A stretch of DNA of 64,000 nt from NCBI RefSeq assembly GCF_003464165.1, contig NZ_QSEK01000009.1, positions 13,953 to 77,952 on the forward strand, in the 5' to 3' direction. Origin of the DNA: Eubacterium sp. AM49-13BH (lineage in GTDB: Bacteria; Bacillota; Clostridia; Lachnospirales; Lachnospiraceae). Position 1 is the stretch's first letter, and every line of letters starts with the position of its first letter. The translations under genes and the position numbers were made by a program. Positions 1 to 9,342 of the stretch are shown here, one piece after another. The notes beneath the pieces are model-generated. The model did no database searches and was not told where the DNA came from. It was given only the letters and a program-made list of their open reading frames with translations.

Positions 1-207
1 ACGGGTCACATTGGTACTAATCTCCTGCCCGTCGTACTCAATCATATTCTTCTCAGCCATCTCTACCAAGTATTTATATGCTGTACCTCTGGCAATACCA
101 ACCGCTTCAGCAATCTTTGTAGTCGATGGGGATTGTCTGTTTTGCAGGTAATAATCCTCGATGTACTTTTTTATCTCACTCATAAGTTCAGGACTCTTGC
201 TTCTCAT
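1..207 (-). CDS. LexA-like transcriptional repressor, N-terminal part (runs off the window edge)
   Basis: The 69 visible codons encode a winged-helix N-terminus like that of LexA-type SOS repressors: a start MRSKSPELMSEIKKYI, then QSPSTTKIAEAVGIARGTA as the helix-turn-helix. The C-terminal self-cleaving peptidase domain, if present, is beyond the window. The start is the ATG at 207, preceded by GAGGTG at good spacing. A palindrome overlapping its own promoter (229-255) suggests autoregulation. A Y-family polymerase and a YolD-like gene lie 1-5 kb away, so I infer an ICE-borne SOS/mutagenesis module. It could also be another small winged-helix regulator; the truncation prevents a firm call. 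Confidence 0.6.
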   Translation of the reverse strand, partial: MRSKSPELMSEIKKYIEDYYLQNRQSPSTTKIAEAVGIARGTAYKYLVEMAEKNMIEYDGQEISTNVTR

Positions 208-228
208 ACCTGCACCTCGCTTTCTTTT

Positions 229-265
229 CTATCGGAAGCAGTTTGCTTTCGATAGTTTTATTATA
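229..265 (-). promoter_or_regulatory. Promoter -10 and palindromic operator of the LexA-like gene
   Basis: On the minus strand a TATAAT box (260-265) is followed directly by a dyad at 229-255: ctatcgRaagc, five spacer bases, then gcttYcgatag. The palindrome covers the expected transcription start, the usual place for an autorepressor to bind. The sequence is seen; the assignment to the adjacent repressor is inference. Confidence 0.5.
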
Positions 266-310
266 CCTGATACGAAGAATTTTTCAAGTAGGTTTTTCGC
301 AAAAGAAAAG

Positions 311-341
311 AGGTGTCGCAATTTGCTAACACCTCTCCATT
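311..341 (-). terminator. Rho-independent terminator of the WYL regulator gene
   Basis: On the minus strand AGAGGTGT pairs with ACACCTCT across a 12-base loop and is followed by TTTTCTTTT. It lies about 55 bases after the stop of the gene ending at 397. Confidence 0.75.
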
Positions 342-396
342 CTTTAATATTGACTTTACGCTTTATGCAGACCATCTACATAAATGCAAATCTGCA

Positions 397-1380
397 CTAT
401 TCATTCTCTTTCATATCTTCAGTAGCTTTTGTAAGCATTTGTCTGTATTGCTCTTTCAAGCTTTCCGGTGCAAGTATCTGTACCTTGCCATTAAAGCCAA
501 ACACCCAACCGAAAAAAGTCGGACTGGCTGATACTTCGGTCTGTACTCTGAAAGAAGTCATATCATACGCAAGGGTTGTCACATCTTCTCCGAAACGGTC
601 AACCATTGTTTTCATCAGACTGTTATCACACCGTAAATCTACAAGGACTTTCTCGCCTGAGAACATAAAGAATACTTCCTTTGTGTAATTCTCAATATCA
701 AAATCATCCGGCATAGGAATAATATCTTTATCCAATATCTCCGGCTTGGAAGCAATACGGTCTACCCTGAAATTGATAACCTTGCTTTTCTTCTCTGAAT
801 ATCCGAGAACATAATAATAGTCCCCACACCAGAGAAGTTTATACGGGCTGAGCTTATACACTTCGCCCTTGTTCTTCAGAACCTTTTTCTTCAATCCGGT
901 ATAATCATAATACTGAAAAGAAATCTGCTTACCTGCATTGATGGCATCGTTTATAGCGTCAATGATATAATATATCTGCTCATTATCCGGCTTAATGCGA
1001 TTGACCACATAGTTATTACGCTTCAACTTTGCCACCTGCCCCGGACTGGTCATCGTATGTATCTTCTCAATCAGAGTTTCGCTTTTCTTCTTTGTAATGA
1101 ACTTCGATGACTCCACTGCATCTATCAGCAGTTTCAGTTCCGGCAATTCAAACTTACGGCTGGCTACAAAATATTTGCTCTGAGTAGAATGGATAGTAAC
1201 AATATCCATTCCAAACTCCTGAAGTGCAGCAATATCTTTTGTGACCGTCGTTCTATGTGCAGATATTCCGTATTCATCGTTCAATATATTGATTAGCTGC
1301 GTCGTCGAAAGCGGATGTTCCTCGTCCGTTCGTTCCTCTAATATTTTCTTTAAGTATAATATTCTCGGCTTTGTTTCCAT
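397..1380 (-). CDS. WYL-domain transcriptional regulator with N-terminal winged helix
   Basis: A 327-residue protein. Residues 1-65 form a DeoR/HTH_11-like winged helix (LSTTQLINILNDEYGISAHR, then TTVTKDIAALQEFGMDI). A WYL domain follows: LSPYKLLWCGDYYYVLGYSE and the basic NFRVDRIASKPEIL segment, at about residues 170-225. The C-terminal WCX-like extension runs to about residue 320. WYL proteins are ligand-sensing regulators, often tied to defence loci or nucleic-acid stress; the ligand is unknown. It stands 21 bases after the YolD-like gene and before the terminator at 311-341, so the two are probably co-transcribed. The start ATG at 1380 is preceded by GGAAAGGG. Confidence 0.85.
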   Translation of the reverse strand: METKPRILYLKKILEERTDEEHPLSTTQLINILNDEYGISAHRTTVTKDIAALQEFGMDIVTIHSTQSKYFVASRKFELPELKLLIDAVESSKFITKKKSETLIEKIHTMTSPGQVAKLKRNNYVVNRIKPDNEQIYYIIDAINDAINAGKQISFQYYDYTGLKKKVLKNKGEVYKLSPYKLLWCGDYYYVLGYSEKKSKVINFRVDRIASKPEILDKDIIPMPDDFDIENYTKEVFFMFSGEKVLVDLRCDNSLMKTMVDRFGEDVTTLAYDMTSFRVQTEVSASPTFFGWVFGFNGKVQILAPESLKEQYRQMLTKATEDMKENE

Positions 1381-1400
1381 TGTTTGCCCTTTCCAAGCTA

Positions 1401-1829
1401 TTACTCATATAGTCCTTTGAACATTTCTCCCTGTATCACGCTGATTTGTTCAGTCGGAATTACTGTTTCATCCTGCATAATCAGTTTGCGTTCAAATTCA
1501 TCAATCTTTTTCACTATGCCGGAATGCGTGAGATATGCTCCTCCGGATTTTTTATCATCAGGCACGAAATAAGTTATTGATATTTCCTGTTCTGTGCCGA
1601 TATTATCTCTAATCATATTTAATTGGTCATTTAATTTCATAATGACTTCATCGCTTAACTCTAACCGTTCATCTGTTAGCCTTGCAGTCTCTTTAATGGC
1701 TGCATCGTGTCCTGTAAGTGCCGCAAAAGGTGCAAACTGTGCTGCTCTGTCGTGAAGTGACATACGAGGATGGTTCTTCGATGTCGGATTCGGCAGATTG
1801 ATTATATCGTCATAGGAATGTTCATCCAT
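1401..1829 (-). CDS. YolD-like protein
   Basis: A 142-residue protein with the YolD-like signature: N-terminal SLHDRAAQFAPFAALTGHD, then an alpha-helical middle and a beta-rich C-terminus. YolD-like proteins are usually encoded beside Y-family (UmuC/UvrX-type) polymerases in phages and ICEs and are thought to assist error-prone repair; their biochemistry is not settled. Here the polymerase (3656-5185) is separated from it by four small genes or gene remnants, as if cargo had been inserted between partners. The start ATG at 1829 follows AAAGGAGGTG. The last codons contain a 14-base stretch also found at the ends of two conjugation genes (see findings). Confidence 0.8.
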   Translation of the reverse strand: MDEHSYDDIINLPNPTSKNHPRMSLHDRAAQFAPFAALTGHDAAIKETARLTDERLELSDEVIMKLNDQLNMIRDNIGTEQEISITYFVPDDKKSGGAYLTHSGIVKKIDEFERKLIMQDETVIPTEQISVIQGEMFKGLYE

Positions 1830-1868
1830 CTGTTACAGCACCTCCTTTGCTCGACAAACTAGAAGTTG

Positions 1869-2024
1869 TCAGCATCCTTCTTTTTTATCTTTTATATCGT
1901 CTTTTAACAATTTGATTTCTTCCAGAATGAGTTCAGTACAAACGACTATAATACCTGAAAGAAGAATAATTCCACCATAAATCGGATAAATAAAGGATTC
2001 TCGGACTCCACCGCCAATAAGAAT
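1869..2024 (-). pseudogene. Small membrane protein remnant without a normal start codon
   Basis: An open frame directly after the XRE/membrane gene encodes a peptide with IGGGVRESFIYPIYGGIILL followed by a hydrophobic stretch and a charged tail (KLLKDDIKDKKEGC). The compact pattern of a glycine-rich lead, one membrane segment and a charged tail looks like a real small ICE membrane protein. However, there is no ATG, GTG or TTG in frame after the previous stop; only ATT/CTT codons are available. Either the gene has lost its start, uses a rare ATT start, or a base is missing here, as in three longer genes of this window. Confidence 0.4.
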
Positions 2025-2032
2025 TTTTCTTG

Positions 2033-2686
2033 TTAATTATTTTTTTGATTGTGGCGTTTCTTATTCCACAGTGAACCTACCAACATACCGATTGCAGAGA
2101 TTATTGCTCCGGCTACAATCATTCCCAAGTCAGGGGCATTCAGTTTGTTAAAAGCAATGTTGTTTGCCATTTTGAATGTGCCATATTCAGCAAGCATATA
2201 CATTACGCCAAAGAAAAGAGTGAATGCCCATTTTCCTTTTCCCCAAAAGTTATTTTTACCAATAACAATAGACACAATAAATGTGGATATAGGAAGAATA
2301 AACCAAAGAAACATCAAACTGTAACCCATAGCGTCACTTCCACTTGTAAAAAACCAGAACACTATCATTGCAAACGCCCAAATCAAGAGATAGGAGAGAA
2401 TCGTAATAATCTTGTTTCTGTTGGCATTGCTTTTCACAACATTCGTACTTTCTTCAAGATAATCATAATAGCTTTTCATTTTTTGTTCTCCTTTCAATAG
2501 ATAGTCAAGAGAGACATCGTAGCATTCGCTCATTTTAATGACGCTGATAATATCGGGATAGGATTTTTCATTTTCCCAATTTGAGATGGTCTGACGACTC
2601 ACACCCAACAATTCGGCAACCTGTTCTTGCGTCAGCTTTTTTTCAATTCGGGCTGCCTTGATTTTGCATCCAATATCATGCTCCAT
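2033..2686 (-). CDS. XRE-family regulator fused to a four-helix membrane domain
   Basis: A 217-residue protein. Residues 5-60 are a Cro/C1-type helix-turn-helix (KLTQEQVAELLGVSRQTISN). After a linker (residues 65-95) come about four hydrophobic segments (ILSYLLIWAFAMIVFWFF, SLMFLWFILPISTFIVSIVI, FTLFFGVMYMLA, GMIVAGAIISAIGMLVG), so it is a membrane-anchored DNA-binding protein. Such HTH-plus-TM proteins are common in Firmicutes and may sense membrane or envelope signals; the target is unknown. The start ATG at 2686 follows AAGGAGG. A promoter with a symmetric element lies at 2711-2742 and may be its own operator. Confidence 0.8.
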   Translation of the reverse strand: MEHDIGCKIKAARIEKKLTQEQVAELLGVSRQTISNWENEKSYPDIISVIKMSECYDVSLDYLLKGEQKMKSYYDYLEESTNVVKSNANRNKIITILSYLLIWAFAMIVFWFFTSGSDAMGYSLMFLWFILPISTFIVSIVIGKNNFWGKGKWAFTLFFGVMYMLAEYGTFKMANNIAFNKLNAPDLGMIVAGAIISAIGMLVGSLWNKKRHNQKNN

Positions 2687-2710
2687 GCCACTATACCTCC
2701 TTGCACTTTT

Positions 2711-2742
2711 ATTGTAGGAAAAACACTCACTATTGTCTACAA
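2711..2742 (-). promoter_or_regulatory. Promoter with inverted repeat upstream of the XRE/membrane regulator
   Basis: On the minus strand: -35 TAGACA (2734-2739), 17-base spacer, -10 TACAAT (2711-2716). An inverted repeat (ttgtag at 2712-2717, ctacaa at 2737-2742 on the plus strand) brackets the two boxes, so a dimeric repressor bound there would block polymerase. The boxes are seen; autoregulation is inference. Confidence 0.5.
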
Positions 2743-2842
2743 AATAGCTTTGACATCACTTATTATGCGTGTCAAAATCCTTTTACATCTGCCAAATTCC
2801 GATTTTCTCAATTCTCCAAACTTGAATTGACCGAGCTGATAG

Positions 2843-3121
2843 TTACCGTTTTCTAACACTCCATTCATCATCTTGAGCTTTTCTTTCAGCATAGTAACCG
2901 CAAGGCATATCCTTTAGAATACCAACAGAATTATCTAAGTCGAATACTGATTTTAAGGATACTAACTTTGCTTCGTCTGTTTCATGTGCTTTTCCACATA
3001 GAAATTGCCACATTCCATCATCTTCATCATGTGATACATACAAAATAGGTTCTCCATTCTCTAATATGTGGCAACAGGTTATTGTAGCTGTATTTGGTGC
3101 ATCATAAAATGGGAATTTCAT
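2843..3121 (-). CDS. DUF2185-like (immunity-type) protein
   Basis: A 92-residue protein. The core DDGMWQFLCGKAH...AKLVSLKSVFDLDNSVG...MPCGYYAERK matches the DUF2185 pattern (a tryptophan-rich strand, 'sLxxvfxlD', then 'lPxGxxAeR') that I associate with small immunity-like proteins of Firmicutes. The start is placed at the ATG at 3121 (MKFPFYDA), preceded by AAAGGAG, not at a longer in-frame start. It follows another small acidic protein gene. No toxin gene is nearby, so it may be an orphan immunity gene carried as cargo. Confidence 0.6.
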   Translation of the reverse strand: MKFPFYDAPNTATITCCHILENGEPILYVSHDEDDGMWQFLCGKAHETDEAKLVSLKSVFDLDNSVGILKDMPCGYYAERKAQDDEWSVRKR

Positions 3122-3158
3122 ATTTAACACTCCTTTCAAACTTGAATTTTATAACTTA

Positions 3159-3629
3159 TCAATCCCAATATAATATTATCATATGGTCTATCTTCTTGCG
3201 GTCAGTCAGCTCTATAATATGAGGATTATTCTCTTCCTGAGCTATAATCCATACTTTATAGTTTCCACATTCATCACTATCTCCAACAAAAGAAATATTA
3301 CTTGGTTCAGCAACACCACTTTTTTCAATATATCTCTCTATTTGGGAAATAGGTAAAACTGTGTCAATCCAAAGAGCATCGGCGTATGTTGATTTTTCTC
3401 CTTTACTATTTGTGATTTCATAGCCATAAGTAGATACATAAATTACACTATCTGAGTCAGCAGACTTAATCTGTGCTACAAAGTTTTGTAAAGGATTAAT
3501 ATCTTCTTCGTCTAAACAAAAACTATTATAATCCTTACTTTTTTTATCAAAGTAATTATCAAATCCCATCAGAACATCATCATTCAAATCAAATTTTCTT
3601 GAATTAAAAACTATTTCTAATATGCCCAT
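3159..3629 (-). CDS. Unrecognised acidic protein, immunity-like cargo
   Basis: A 156-residue protein, acidic (many Asp/Glu) and without signal peptide or membrane segment. I do not recognise the family. Predicted alternating strands and helices and the size resemble immunity proteins of polymorphic-toxin systems, and the next gene is a DUF2185-like protein of the same flavour; this is only a contextual guess. The AT-rich codon use stands out against the surrounding ICE genes and suggests a separate origin. The start ATG at 3629 follows GAGGAA. Confidence 0.55.
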   Translation of the reverse strand: MGILEIVFNSRKFDLNDDVLMGFDNYFDKKSKDYNSFCLDEEDINPLQNFVAQIKSADSDSVIYVSTYGYEITNSKGEKSTYADALWIDTVLPISQIERYIEKSGVAEPSNISFVGDSDECGNYKVWIIAQEENNPHIIELTDRKKIDHMIILYWD

Positions 3630-3655
3630 ATTTTATTCCTCAAATTTCAGTTTAT

Positions 3656-5185
3656 TTAAGCCTTATGACCGCCGATTTGCTCGTTTCGGTCTTTGGCGGT
3701 TGCACCTTCTTCAAGGTTCATTCCCTTCAACACAGCATTCTTGCCAAACTTCTTTTTGATACTCAGCATTGCTTCTTGCATACGCCTTTCCCGTTCTAAT
3801 TTTTCTTCTTCCTCCGCCTGCTTCTTCCTCTGTGCTTCGTAATCGGTAAAGAGGTCGAGTTGCTGGTATTCATCTTCCTGCTTGACGGATTTTTCATCAA
3901 CAAGTTTATTCGCTGTGATTGTTATTCTGCGTACAAGCAAATGCTCGTCAACTATCCTGTCATACAAGTCCATCACGGCGTTGGTAATCAATCGAGTAGA
4001 GGAAGTCTTTTTCTCAAGATTCGCTGTTCCGTGTGCGTGCTTTGGAACTTTGCGTCCATATCGGTCAATCGTAACCTCGCCTTTGTATTGATATTTTAGG
4101 TTCGGATTACTTAAATTCTCAATATCATAGCCGATTGTCAACACAAGCTGGTCAGTTACAAGTCCTTTATCCACCAAATCAAGCACCATTTGGTCGGTCA
4201 TTTCTTTTACAATCAACTTTGCCTTTTCGTAATCATACGGGCAGTGAAGTACCTGTCCTGAACATACACTATTGGTTTCCGGCTTATAGGCTTTGACCTG
4301 CTCCATCGTACAAGGTTCATATCCCCAAGCATGGTCAATTAGCAATTCCGCATTGATTCCAAACAGCTTGTAGAGCAGTTCTTCGTTATACAGTTCATTC
4401 GACTTTCCGATGGAACACCTTGCAATATCTCCCATAGTAAAAAGTCCATGTTCTTCCAGTTTCTTTGCATAGCCTTTACCAACTCTCCAGAAATCTGTAA
4501 GCGGTCTATGATTCCATAGCTGTCTGCGGTAAGACATTTCATCCAATTCGGCAATTCGCACACCGTCCTTGTCCGGCTCAATATGCTTTGCCACGATATC
4601 CATTGCAATCTTACACAAGTACATATTCGTGCCGATTCCGGCTGTTGCCGTAATTCCTGTTGTTTTCAAAACATCCTGTATCATCGTCATGGCAAGTTCC
4701 CTTGCAGTCATCTGATAGGTATTCAGATAATTGGTTGCATCTATGAATACTTCATCAATCGAGTACGGGAAAATATCTTCCGGAGCAATGTATTTCAAGT
4801 AAACACTGTAAATCTTGGTACTATATTCCAGATAGTATGCCATACGAGGTGGTGCAACGATATAATCAATCTCCAATGCCGGATTCGCATTTAATTCTGT
4901 ACTGTCATCAGACGAACCAGTAAATGTACGATTTAGTGCTTTCCACCTTCGGGTATTATTAGCTTCTTTTACCTTTTGCACGACTTCAAACAAGCGTGGT
5001 CTGCCGGGTATCCCATAACTTTTTAATGACGGAGATACCGCAAGGCAGATGGTTTTCTCTGTCCTGCTCTTATCTGCAACCACAAGATTTGTTGTCAATG
5101 GGTCACGATTTCGTTCTTTACACTCCACAGAAGCATAGAATGATTTAAGGTCGATTGCGATATAGGTCTTTTGCTTTGCCATCAT
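3656..5185 (-). CDS. Y-family DNA polymerase (UmuC/DinB-type lesion bypass)
   Basis: A 509-residue protein. The palm begins at residue 7 with YIAIDLKSFYASVECKERN, the first acidic catalytic site; the second is YSIDEVFID near residue 142. TAGIGTNMYLCKIAMDIVAK marks the thumb/palm region. The little-finger domain and a C-terminal Lys/Glu-rich tail follow. QLDLFTD near residue 445 resembles a beta-clamp binding motif (QLxLF). These enzymes copy across damaged templates and raise mutation rates under SOS. Neighbours are the LexA-like repressor and YolD-like gene to the left and the restriction locus to the right. AAAGGGGGC precedes tandem ATG codons at 5185/5182; either could be the start. Confidence 0.93.
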   Translation of the reverse strand: MMAKQKTYIAIDLKSFYASVECKERNRDPLTTNLVVADKSRTEKTICLAVSPSLKSYGIPGRPRLFEVVQKVKEANNTRRWKALNRTFTGSSDDSTELNANPALEIDYIVAPPRMAYYLEYSTKIYSVYLKYIAPEDIFPYSIDEVFIDATNYLNTYQMTARELAMTMIQDVLKTTGITATAGIGTNMYLCKIAMDIVAKHIEPDKDGVRIAELDEMSYRRQLWNHRPLTDFWRVGKGYAKKLEEHGLFTMGDIARCSIGKSNELYNEELLYKLFGINAELLIDHAWGYEPCTMEQVKAYKPETNSVCSGQVLHCPYDYEKAKLIVKEMTDQMVLDLVDKGLVTDQLVLTIGYDIENLSNPNLKYQYKGEVTIDRYGRKVPKHAHGTANLEKKTSSTRLITNAVMDLYDRIVDEHLLVRRITITANKLVDEKSVKQEDEYQQLDLFTDYEAQRKKQAEEEEKLERERRMQEAMLSIKKKFGKNAVLKGMNLEEGATAKDRNEQIGGHKA

Positions 5186-5235
5186 TCTATGCCCCCTTTT
5201 AAAAATCCTTTGAGTAAATTATGCTATCGTTAGTG

Positions 5236-6150
5236 TCAATCCTCGGTATAAAAACCATCCAATACATATGTTGTGACTGGTGTTATATACAATTCATATT
5301 TAATAACCAGTCTGATTAAATCATTTCCGTCAATCAGTGTTATCGGCGTACCTTCTCTCGCAGCCTCTCTTGCCTTATTGGTAAATCGGCTATTAGTAAT
5401 AAATACTCCATAATCGGCTTGATATTTGTTCATCGCCCCAAGAAATTGATTGATATCCGGCTCACTCACTGGATTTGAATTAAATCTTTTACACTGAATA
5501 ACCACTCTGGTTGTTCTAAAATCATCGGCATCTACGTGATATCCATAACCATCAATGCCACCATCATTTGACACCTGAACGCCTTTGTTGGTAAACTCCA
5601 CTCCCATCTTTGTAAGAAGTGCTCGTGAAAATTGTTCAAACTTTGCTGGAGACATATTAGCGATTGCACTCTGAAGTTTTACCTTGAAATCATCTAACAA
5701 TTCGTCATCTGTGGATTCATTCTCCTCGTCTTCAACCTCCAGTGTTTCTACTGGCTTGTTTTTCGATTTGTTCTTAGTCGAATGTTCCTCCCAATAGCTT
5801 CGAGCCTTATCCCTTACTTCTGTCTTAACATCAAAATCTGTTAAATCTACATTTGCTCCATCTTGAGTAAGTGTAATCTTTGGATTGAATTTCACATAAG
5901 ATATGAGTCCGACATAACTAAGCTCTTTAATAGCAAAATTAAACTTAAAATCAAATTTTTTGTACTGATTTCCTGTTTTATTAGATGTATATAGTTTCTG
6001 TTCAAATTCAGCAATATGCTCATCTAACTCACTAATTCTGTCTCTAATTTCAGAACGCTCTAACTGTCCACCTGCTTCCTGAAGGACTTGAAGGATTGGT
6101 TTAATAAGGTATGATACTTGTTCTTCTGTATTTAAATCGTCATAAAACAT
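5236..6150 (-). CDS. mrr: Mrr-like type IV restriction endonuclease
   Basis: About 304 residues. An N-terminal Mrr-type winged-helix domain (residues 1-110), a charged linker (SKNKPVETLEVEDEENEST), then a PD-(D/E)XK nuclease domain at about residues 170-300: GGIDGYGYHVDADD followed by VVIQCKRF. This gives the Mrr variant D...QxK active site. Known Mrr enzymes cut methylated DNA. The gene begins directly after hsdR; an ATG at 6171 overlaps the hsdR stop, but GAGAGGTG favours the ATG at 6150. Its place in a type I methyltransferase operon is notable, since it might sense methyl marks placed by the partner system or by invaders. Substrate specificity cannot be read from sequence. Confidence 0.85.
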   Translation of the reverse strand: MFYDDLNTEEQVSYLIKPILQVLQEAGGQLERSEIRDRISELDEHIAEFEQKLYTSNKTGNQYKKFDFKFNFAIKELSYVGLISYVKFNPKITLTQDGANVDLTDFDVKTEVRDKARSYWEEHSTKNKSKNKPVETLEVEDEENESTDDELLDDFKVKLQSAIANMSPAKFEQFSRALLTKMGVEFTNKGVQVSNDGGIDGYGYHVDADDFRTTRVVIQCKRFNSNPVSEPDINQFLGAMNKYQADYGVFITNSRFTNKAREAAREGTPITLIDGNDLIRLVIKYELYITPVTTYVLDGFYTED

Positions 6151-6171
6151 ATTTACATTTACACCTCTCAT

Positions 6172-9100
6172 TTACTGTGCATACTTCTTGAAATTCTCTG
6201 CCTGCTCAAGAACTTCCTTGTAAACATCATCAATGGTTACTGGCGGATAGCCGAACTCATCAAGCAGCAATATCAAATCCACTTGCAAGTTTGCCTTAAT
6301 ATCATCACGGGCAGACCAATCGGTATAGCGTGACTTATCATCAACAATCAACTTTATCCTCTTGGATAGTTCAATCATTTTATCGTCCGGATATTCAAAC
6401 TCAAACTTCTTGGAAACTGCTTTCAAAATATCATAGAAAGCTTTTTCTTCATAATCTATACCCATATTCTTGAAGGAGTTCTTTTCTGTTTTCAGTTCAG
6501 ACAACAACTGTGCAAGCTGCTCCGCAACATCATCAAGGACTTCGTTGGCATACGCTTCATCACGACGACGGTTATTATACTCATCAACAACTTTCTTGAG
6601 TCTGTCTGCAAATTCCACACCCATAATCTTATTGACTTTCTTAAACTCGTCAATCGCCTGAGAAAGAAGTCTTTGAAGTATCTTGATTTTCGTATTCGGC
6701 AACTGAATAGCATTTATCTTATCCATATACTCATCGCTGAAAATGTCCACCGATATATGCTTTCCGGTTTCAAATAATTCCTCAATGCCATCAGACTGAA
6801 TTGCACCCTCAAGCATTTTGCGGACACGAGCGTTCATCTGCTCAATATCCGGTGCATCGCCTTTTGTCAGCTTGAAAAGGATAGAACGGACAGCACAATA
6901 AAAATGGATATAATCCTTATCTTCATCAGAGAATTTCTCACTTGAACTACAAAGATTAAATGCCTGCTTCATTCTCTTGACTGCTGCCATAAATCTTCTT
7001 TCCAGTTCTTCAGACAACTGCACATACTCAACTGCACGATTCAGGCAGGCAAGCTGTTCAGTAGGAGAACCGTTGAAGAAATCACTACTGTTAAAGTTGT
7101 GGAACATCTGACCAAGAACTTCTAACTGGTCTTTTACAATCGTGATAGACTGCTCCACACCTTCAAATTCTTCGCTCTCAAAATTCGTATATTTCTTGAG
7201 GGCAGTGTTCATATTTTTCTTAATACCTATGTAGTCAACAATTAAACCTTTATCTTTGCCCTCGCATACACGATTTACACGAGAAATCGTCTGAATAAGG
7301 GTATGCTGCTGAATAGGCTTATCAATGTAAATCGTATCAAGCTCCGGCACATCAAAACCAGTCAGCCACATATCTACAACAATGGCAATCTTAAAGTTTG
7401 ATTTCGGATTTTTGAACTGACGGTCAAATTCTTTCCTATCCTCTTTTGTGCCAAGCATATCAAATAAGTCTTTTTCATCATCTTTATTACGAGTCATAAC
7501 CAACTTGATTTTTTCCATTGGCTTCAACTCTTTTTTATCTTTCTCACTCAGAACAACACCATCATCACAAATCTTCTTTTCTGTCCATTTCGGTCTGAGT
7601 TCCTTTACTATCTTATAGAAATCGTATGCTATATTTCGGTTGGAACATACAAACATTGCTTTGCCTGCTACGGTTGCACCTTCTGCCACACGGGTTTCAT
7701 AATGCTTGATAAAGTCCTCTGCAACAGCACGAAGTCTATCAGGGTCGCCAATAATAACTTCCATTTTGGCAACTGCTTTCTGACTTTCTTCTACTTGATG
7801 TTCATTTGCTCCCTCAAGCTCACACTGTGCATAATATTCTTCAATCTGTCTTACCTTGTCCTGATTAAGCATAACCTTAGCTGCACGACCATCGTAAACA
7901 AGATTAACTGTAATACCGTCCTTAACAGCTTCCGTCATTGTATATGCGTCTACAACACCACCAAAGACTTCGATTGTTCCATCAACCGGAGTTCCGGTAA
8001 ATCCAACATAAGTTGCATTTGGTAAGGAGTCGTGCAAATACTTGGCAAAGCCATAGGTTTTCTGAACACCTGACTCTGTAATCTTAACCTTTTGGTCGAG
8101 ATTGATTTGGCTTCTGTGTGCTTCATCAGAAATACAAATAACGTTCGTTCTGTCTGTAAGAAGCTGCAAATCCTCTGTGAATTTCTGAATGGTAGTCAGA
8201 TAAACGCCGCCACTCTCTCGTCCTTGAAGCTCCTCACGAAGTTTCTCACGGGACTCAATACTTACAACCGTTTCATCCCCGATATATTTCTTTGAACCTA
8301 CAAACTGTTTGGAAAGCTGGTCGTCAAGGTCTGTTCTGTCCGTAATAATAAGAATAGTCGGAGAAGAAAAGTATTTGCTTTTCATCAGCATACGGGTAAG
8401 AAAAAGCATTGTATAACTCTTGCCGCAGCCTGTCGCTCCAAAGTATGTACACCTTTACCATCTCCTTCGGGGCGAAGATGAGCCTTGATATTCTCATACA
8501 ATTTATTTGCCGCAAAGAACTGTGGATAACGACACACTATCTTCAAATCCTTATCTGAGTTATCCGGAAAATAAATAAAATCTTTAATAACTTCAAGCAA
8601 ACGGTCTTTTCGGAAAAGTCCTTTTACCATTGTCACAAGGGAATTGATACCGTCCAGTTCTTTATCGTCTGAGTTTATCTTTCTCCACGCATAGAAGAAA
8701 TCATATGGGCTGAAGAAAGAACCATATTTATTATTTGCTCCATCACTGATAACAACAAACGCATTGTATTTGAAAATCTCTGGAATATCTCTACGGTAAC
8801 GGATTGTAAGTTGCTTATATGCGTCCATTATGGTCGTATTCTCTTGTACCGCACTCTTAAATTCAAGAACAACAACAGGAATACCATTTACGAACACAAT
8901 GCCATCCGGAATACGCAACTGATTATTTACGCCTTCAATTTCAAACTGATTAACCGCTTTGAAAATATTGTTTTCGGGAGTGTCGAAATCAATAAGTTCA
9001 ATATAGAGGTCTTTCTGCGTTCTATCCTCACGGTTAAGAATAAATCCATCGCAGAGCAACTTAAATACAGCTTTGTTTGCTTCATAAATTGTACCGGAAA

Positions 9101-9311
9101 TATTACGCAGCATTAGAATGACACTATCCACCTCACTCGGTGTGATACCATCTTTCGCATAGCGATTATAGAGGTATTGCTTCAGGTCGTCCGTAAGCAG
9201 AACCTCCGTCCTTTCTCTGTGTATCTGGTCGCCACTGACATAGGTGTACCCCTCGTCTTTGAACAACTCCATTATTGACATTTCCAATGCGTGTTCATTA
9301 AAATTTGCCAT
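6172..9311 (-). pseudogene. hsdR: Type I restriction endonuclease subunit HsdR, one-base frameshift
   Basis: HsdR is the ATP-driven translocase and nuclease of type I restriction. The 5' part (from 9311, start MANFNEHALEM after GGAGTG) has the HSDR_N nuclease region ending ...VVVLEFKSA (D-ExK site) and runs to about 8450. The 3' part (8409 to 6172) has helicase motifs ISDEAHRSQ, GFTGTPVDG and TISRVNRVCEGKDKG. At about 8447-8452 one base is missing; restoring it gives GKGGTYFGATGCGKSYTML, which contains the Walker A motif and joins the halves into about 1,046 residues, the normal HsdR size. As written the protein stops before Walker A and is inactive. Two other genes here show the same kind of lesion, so a sequencing error is a serious alternative. 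Confidence 0.9.
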
Positions 9312-9342
9312 TGCGTTCACTCCTTTGGTATTCTGCATCAAA

